The translations under genes were made by a program, and so were the position numbers. A DNA stretch of 6,868 nucleotides from Clostridia bacterium (lineage in GTDB: Bacteria > Bacillota > Clostridia > Oscillospirales > CAG-272). Location of the stretch: assembly GCA_900753285.1 (NCBI GenBank), contig CAADYN010000215.1, positions 1 through 6,868 on the forward strand, written 5' to 3'. Below, one piece after another: positions 5,190 to 6,868 of this stretch (positions within the stretch are counted from its first letter, which is position 1; each line of letters begins with the position of its first letter). The notes below the pieces were generated by a model that saw only the letters and a list, made by a program, of their open reading frames with translations, was not told the DNA's origin and did no database searches.

Positions 5190-6419
5190 TCATTTGTTCT
5201 TCGGCATTACGGCAAAGCAGTTGTTTATCCATCTCTCGTGACCAAGGCTCGGGCGGTTTATGTATTCGCCGCTGTACACCATAGCAGTGGAGCTTCCTCC
5301 GTCGAGCATTGCGGCATTGTACGCGTCCTCGGCGAGCATGACCTCCTGCAAAACGTCAAGATCACATCCGATGCTCCAGTCCGGCTGTCGTCCGTCGATA
5401 ACGAGAAGAAGGAATTCTCCCGTCTTGCGCTGTCCTATGGCGGTTCTCGGCGCTATTCCCCATCCGCCTGTGCCGTTTTTGATAAGTCCTTCTCCGTTTA
5501 CCACAAGGAAGGGGGAAAACGATACCGCGCTTACGATGTTGTTTTCCAGCGCCCAGTCTGCCGTACAGTGTCTGAGCACCATCGCGCCTTCATCGTTTAT
5601 GCCTATCATGTTGTAGACAGTGTCGTCTATTACATACGGATATACGACCTTTCTGTCCTCGATGAGCAGTCCCGCAGGCATTCCGCCGTTTGAGTCGTAG
5701 TTCGCGCCGTCCTGGAAACCGCCTCCGTTTATTCCCGCGACAGCTCCGGAGTTTGTTACCATAGTCATGACGTTTTCTCCGCAGGTGTACTGTTGGGAGG
5801 TGTCGACGAGCTTCACTCTGAGCGGGTCTTCCACTAGCATGACGTAACCTCTCCACGTACTGCCGGACACTTCTTTCACATAAAGCCCGTCCTCGAGCAT
5901 GGAGTAGCCTTCGCCAATGTAGTCGTGCTCCCCGTCCTCAAGCTCAGTTACCGGATCTGTCTCCTGACTGTACGCGTACCTGTTCGGCTTTGTTGTCTCG
6001 GTTTCCTTTTCAGTCTCTGTCTCAGTTTCTGTTTCCGTTTCTGTTTCAGGTTCAGTTTCAGTCTCGACTTCGGTTTCAGTTTCGGTTTCAGTTTCGGTTT
6101 CAGTCTCCGCTTCCGTTTCGGTTTCGGGTTCTGTTTCAGTTTTCGTCTCTGACTTCTTATTGAACGACAGAATCTCGGAGTCGTATCCGCTGTCATCGAT
6201 CTCGTTCGCCTTCATGATACTGTCGATATATTCGTCGGAGAAAAACATGGTTGCGAGGTATTTATGCGACATCGTCCTCATTGCGGAGCATATCCATATC
6301 GTTTGCAGGCTCGGACTTGCTCCCGCGACTATCAGTATGTAGAAAGCAAGCACGCACGTCAGAAAAAATGTCATGCAGGCTATCACTAAAACAGAAAACG
6401 CACGTCTTACTATTTTCAT
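5190..6419 (-). CDS. Membrane-anchored phosphodiester glycosidase (NAGPA domain) family protein
   Basis: The 409-residue protein has a basic N-terminus and one hydrophobic segment (about 7-34), read as an uncleaved anchor with the rest outside the cell. A Glu-Thr repeat stalk spans about 91-143. The C-terminal domain, about 165-405, shows the NAGPA/phosphodiester glycosidase signature (PF09992): AGINGGGF near 229-235, NGGMPAGLLI near 244, FSPFLVVNGEG near 301, APRTAIGQ at 323-330, LLVIDGRQ at 338-345 and AAMLDGGSSTAMVY at 369-382. The founding member removes GlcNAc from a phosphodiester on lysosomal enzymes; bacterial members are thought to act on sugar-phosphodiester or cell-surface glycans, so the substrate is not known. 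The start follows a GAGGG ribosome site (6424-6428). The gene lies 76 bases downstream of a gltA-type gene on the same strand; read-through is possible since no clear promoter was found. Confidence 0.9.
   Translation of the reverse strand: MKIVRRAFSVLVIACMTFFLTCVLAFYILIVAGASPSLQTIWICSAMRTMSHKYLATMFFSDEYIDSIMKANEIDDSGYDSEILSFNKKSETKTETEPETETEAETETETETETETEVETETEPETETETETETETEKETETTKPNRYAYSQETDPVTELEDGEHDYIGEGYSMLEDGLYVKEVSGSTWRGYVMLVEDPLRVKLVDTSQQYTCGENVMTMVTNSGAVAGINGGGFQDGANYDSNGGMPAGLLIEDRKVVYPYVIDDTVYNMIGINDEGAMVLRHCTADWALENNIVSAVSFSPFLVVNGEGLIKNGTGGWGIAPRTAIGQRKTGEFLLLVIDGRQPDWSIGCDLDVLQEVMLAEDAYNAAMLDGGSSTAMVYSGEYINRPSLGHERWINNCFAVMPKNK
5991..6149 (-). repeat. Glu-Thr dipeptide repeat tract with 12-bp tandem repeat core
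   Basis: This segment encodes residues 91-143 of the glycosidase protein, nearly all alternating Glu and Thr, broken by Lys, Pro, Ala and Val. Threonine codons vary (ACA, ACC, ACT, ACG), so most of the tract is not a simple DNA repeat. Within it, 6069-6104 holds three perfect copies of a 12-base unit (TTCGGTTTCAGT on the + strand), which could change length by slippage. The likely role is an extended acidic stalk outside the membrane. Confidence 0.9.
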
Positions 6420-6465
6420 TATTCCCTCTGTACTATTATCAAGATGACATAATAGACTGAGAAAA

Positions 6466-6483
6466 CATGGAAAAAGTTCCGTG
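6466..6483 (-). terminator. Weak hairpin after the gltA-type gene
   Basis: GGAA/TTCC with a 4-nt loop forms a short stem between the gltA-type stop (6496) and the glycosidase start. Outer pairs CA/TG are separated by a C-A mismatch on the - strand. A TTTT run follows. The stem is too short to be a convincing terminator, so partial read-through into the glycosidase gene is plausible. Confidence 0.25.
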
Positions 6484-6495
6484 CGTTTTGTTTTT

Positions 6496-6868
6496 TTAAT
6501 TCTCTTTTGACTTAATGTATTTGTCTATAGCTGCGGCGGCTTTCTTTCCGGCTCCCATCGCGAGGATTACCGTTGCAGAACCCGTAACGGCGTCTCCTCC
6601 GGCGTAAACTCCTTCTCGTGAGGTAAGTCCGTCTTCGTCCGTTACAATTCCGCCCCTCTTTGAGACTTCAAGACCGTCCGTTGTGGATTTTATCAGCGGG
6701 TTCGGACTTGTGCCTATCGCGATTATCACGCAGTCCGCGTCAAGCACAAAATCCGCTCCTTCTATCGGTACTGGACGGCGTCTTCCGCTTGCGTCAGGCT
6801 CACCGAGCTCCATCTTCTGGCATACGACTTTCGCGGCGTGTCCGTTTTCGTCTCCTTCAATAGAGGTA
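6496..6868 (-). CDS. gltA: NADPH-dependent glutamate synthase small-subunit family flavoprotein (GltA/NfnB/SudA type), C-terminal part
   Basis: The last 123 residues are present; the frame continues open to the window edge, so the N-terminus is missing. The ATG at 6813 is internal because the family sequence (IEGDENGHAAKVVCQKMELG) runs through it. Motifs are MELGEPDASGRRRPVP, which is characteristic of this family, then CVIIAIGTSPNPLI of the nucleotide-binding domain, and GVYAGGDAVTGSATVI, the C-terminal FAD-binding GGD motif, followed by the terminal helix AMGAGKKAAAAIDKYI. Members pass electrons between NAD(P)H and flavin/iron-sulfur centres. They are annotated as the small chain of glutamate synthase, as NfnB of NADH-dependent ferredoxin:NADP oxidoreductase, or as sulfide dehydrogenase alpha; the visible part cannot separate these. 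Confidence 0.9.
   Translation of the reverse strand, partial: TSIEGDENGHAAKVVCQKMELGEPDASGRRRPVPIEGADFVLDADCVIIAIGTSPNPLIKSTTDGLEVSKRGGIVTDEDGLTSREGVYAGGDAVTGSATVILAMGAGKKAAAAIDKYIKSKEN

Noticed and set aside
5036..5192. Selenocysteine-type or stop-codon recoding at the glycosidase TGA, suggested by the following hairpin
   Set aside because: The protein already ends at the normal place for its family, the hairpin begins more than 60 bases after the TGA, and other genes here use ordinary stops.
5991..6149. Repeat tract considered as a CRISPR array or regulatory repeat
   Set aside because: It has no spacers, lies inside a coding frame and encodes a regular Glu-Thr dipeptide pattern.
5925..6152. 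Phe/Ser/Arg repeat frame on the + strand opposite the Glu-Thr tract
   Set aside because: It is produced by antisense reading of Glu-Thr codons. No start context or independent support.
6435..6463. Possible promoter for the glycosidase gene (TTCTCA, 17 bases, GATAAT on the - strand)
   Set aside because: Transcription would start at about 6428, on top of the ribosome binding site, leaving almost no leader. The -35 box is also weak.

Overview
The window looks like a chromosomal segment from an endospore-forming member of the Clostridia, possibly a gut Oscillospirales or Lachnospirales relative. The reasons are a SpoVAC-type sporulation membrane protein, housekeeping-type promoters with TTGAMW and TATAAT boxes, strong AGGAG-type ribosome binding sites, a lipoprotein with a parallel beta-helix carbohydrate-binding family fold, and a Glu-Thr-repeat surface protein. 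Base composition is roughly balanced. The taxon is inferred; no marker gene here settles it.

Layout. The 3' part of a + strand M20-type aminoacyl-histidine dipeptidase (2-811) converges, across a bidirectional terminator (820-860), on a - strand block. In transcription order that block is spoVAC (3981-3538), glutamate racemase murI (3463-2678) and a 570-residue beta-helix lipoprotein (2580-868). A divergent regulatory region (about 3982-4174) separates spoVAC, which has a forespore-sigma-like promoter, from a + strand zinc-ribbon protein with an unusual cysteine-rich acidic tail (4175-4765), which has a good sigma-A promoter.

The stretch 4766-5189 holds no protein gene. It contains the terminator of the zinc-ribbon gene, a perfect-consensus sigma-A promoter, a tRNA-Thr(CGT) gene, a bidirectional terminator and a striking ~90-nt long hairpin of unknown nature. 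Facing these on the - strand are a membrane-anchored phosphodiester glycosidase family protein with a Glu-Thr repeat stalk (6419-5190) and, upstream of it, the 3' end of a GltA/NfnB/SudA-type flavoprotein (glutamate synthase small-subunit family) running off the window edge.

Functionally the genes are mostly independent housekeeping or surface functions: peptide turnover, D-glutamate supply for peptidoglycan, spore dipicolinic-acid transport, and exposed carbohydrate-related proteins. No complete, clearly new multi-gene system is visible. The most unusual elements are the long hairpin at 5036-5125, the metallothionein-like tail of the zinc-ribbon protein, and the spoVAC gene standing apart from its usual spoVAD/spoVAE partners.
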